Source: DASYSA01 sp036003885 (GTDB taxonomy: Bacteria > Acidobacteriota > Blastocatellia > UBA7656). From it: 15,308 nucleotides of DNA. This document shows, one piece after another, positions 15,232-15,308 of the stretch. Position numbers and translations under genes: made by a program. Position 1 is the stretch's first letter; the number at the start of each line of letters is the position of its first letter. The stretch covers positions 1-15,308 of the forward strand of contig DASYSA010000375.1 of the NCBI GenBank assembly GCA_036003885.1, in the 5' to 3' direction. Below the pieces are notes generated by a model, which saw only the letters and a program-made list of their open reading frames with translations, was not told where the DNA came from and ran no database searches.

Positions 15232-15308
15232 TTGGTTTTCAGTTTTCAGTTTTTAGTTGAGGGAAGGGACAGTTTTCAGTTTTTAGTTTTCAGTTTTTAG
15301 TTGAGAGA
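15232..15308. repeat. Heptamer repeat, TTTTCAG/TTTTTAG words (one arm, runs off the window)
   Basis: The words TTTTCAG, TTTTCAG, TTTTTAG occur in 7-base steps, followed by TTGAGGGAAGGGACAG. Then TTTTCAG, TTTTTAG, TTTTCAG, TTTTTAG lead to TTGAGAGA at the window edge. The two sub-blocks end in the same TTTTTAGTTGAG. No complementary arm is present inside the window, so the element is probably cut off here. Confidence 0.8.

Noticed and set aside
15109..15240. CIRCE (HrcA) or HAIR (HspR) heat-shock operator before dnaJ
   Set aside because: Neither the TTAGCACTC/GAGTGCTAA nor the CTTGAGT/ACTCAAG pattern is present.

Overview
The window looks like chromosome of a GC-rich Gram-negative bacterium, most likely an Acidobacteriota member. 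This rests on the general character of the proteins, on small secreted proteins of the type at 2804-3160, and on intergenic heptanucleotide repeats. No rRNA or other phylogenetic marker is present, so the assignment is an inference. No tRNA, rRNA, insertion sequence, phage gene or CRISPR array is visible.

Left part (1-4002). The tail of a rightward gene, possibly a PilZ-domain protein, ends at 81. It meets a leftward TolC-family outer-membrane channel gene (271-2097) across a perfect 19-bp bidirectional terminator hairpin. About 700 bp without a convincing gene follow (2098-2803), holding a structured tolC leader, a 24-bp inverted heptamer repeat and an elaborate hairpin at 2581-2666. Next come a small secreted protein (2804-3160) and a TetR regulator (3301-3906), both leftward. 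The TetR promoter carries a perfect palindrome, and a near copy of it lies upstream of the small secreted gene, so TetR probably controls both.

Middle (4139-5995). One rightward gene encodes a beta-CASP metallo-beta-lactamase ribonuclease. It converges on lon across a 460-bp array of five 78-85 bp tandem units that themselves contain heptamer repeats.

Right part (5996-15308). All genes are leftward and form a protein and translation quality-control island. In transcription order they are: a DnaJ-type co-chaperone with only half of the usual zinc-binding region, the disaggregase ClpB, an unidentified 109-residue protein, an eRF1/Vms1-like release-factor homologue, ClpP, a short Hsp20 and Lon. 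A strong sigma70-type promoter (TTGACA-17-TATGCT) precedes dnaJ, and a second plausible promoter follows clpB. clpP and hsp20 overlap by one base, and lon starts 51 bases later. Together these genes could disaggregate, hold, release from ribosomes and degrade damaged proteins.

The most unusual signal is that seven intergenic gaps carry short arrays of 7-bp words. The word is different at each locus, most arrays come as inverted pairs able to fold into hairpins, and they abut neighbouring stop or start codons within a few bases. They also lie inside apparent operons (dnaJ/clpB and eRF1-like/clpP).
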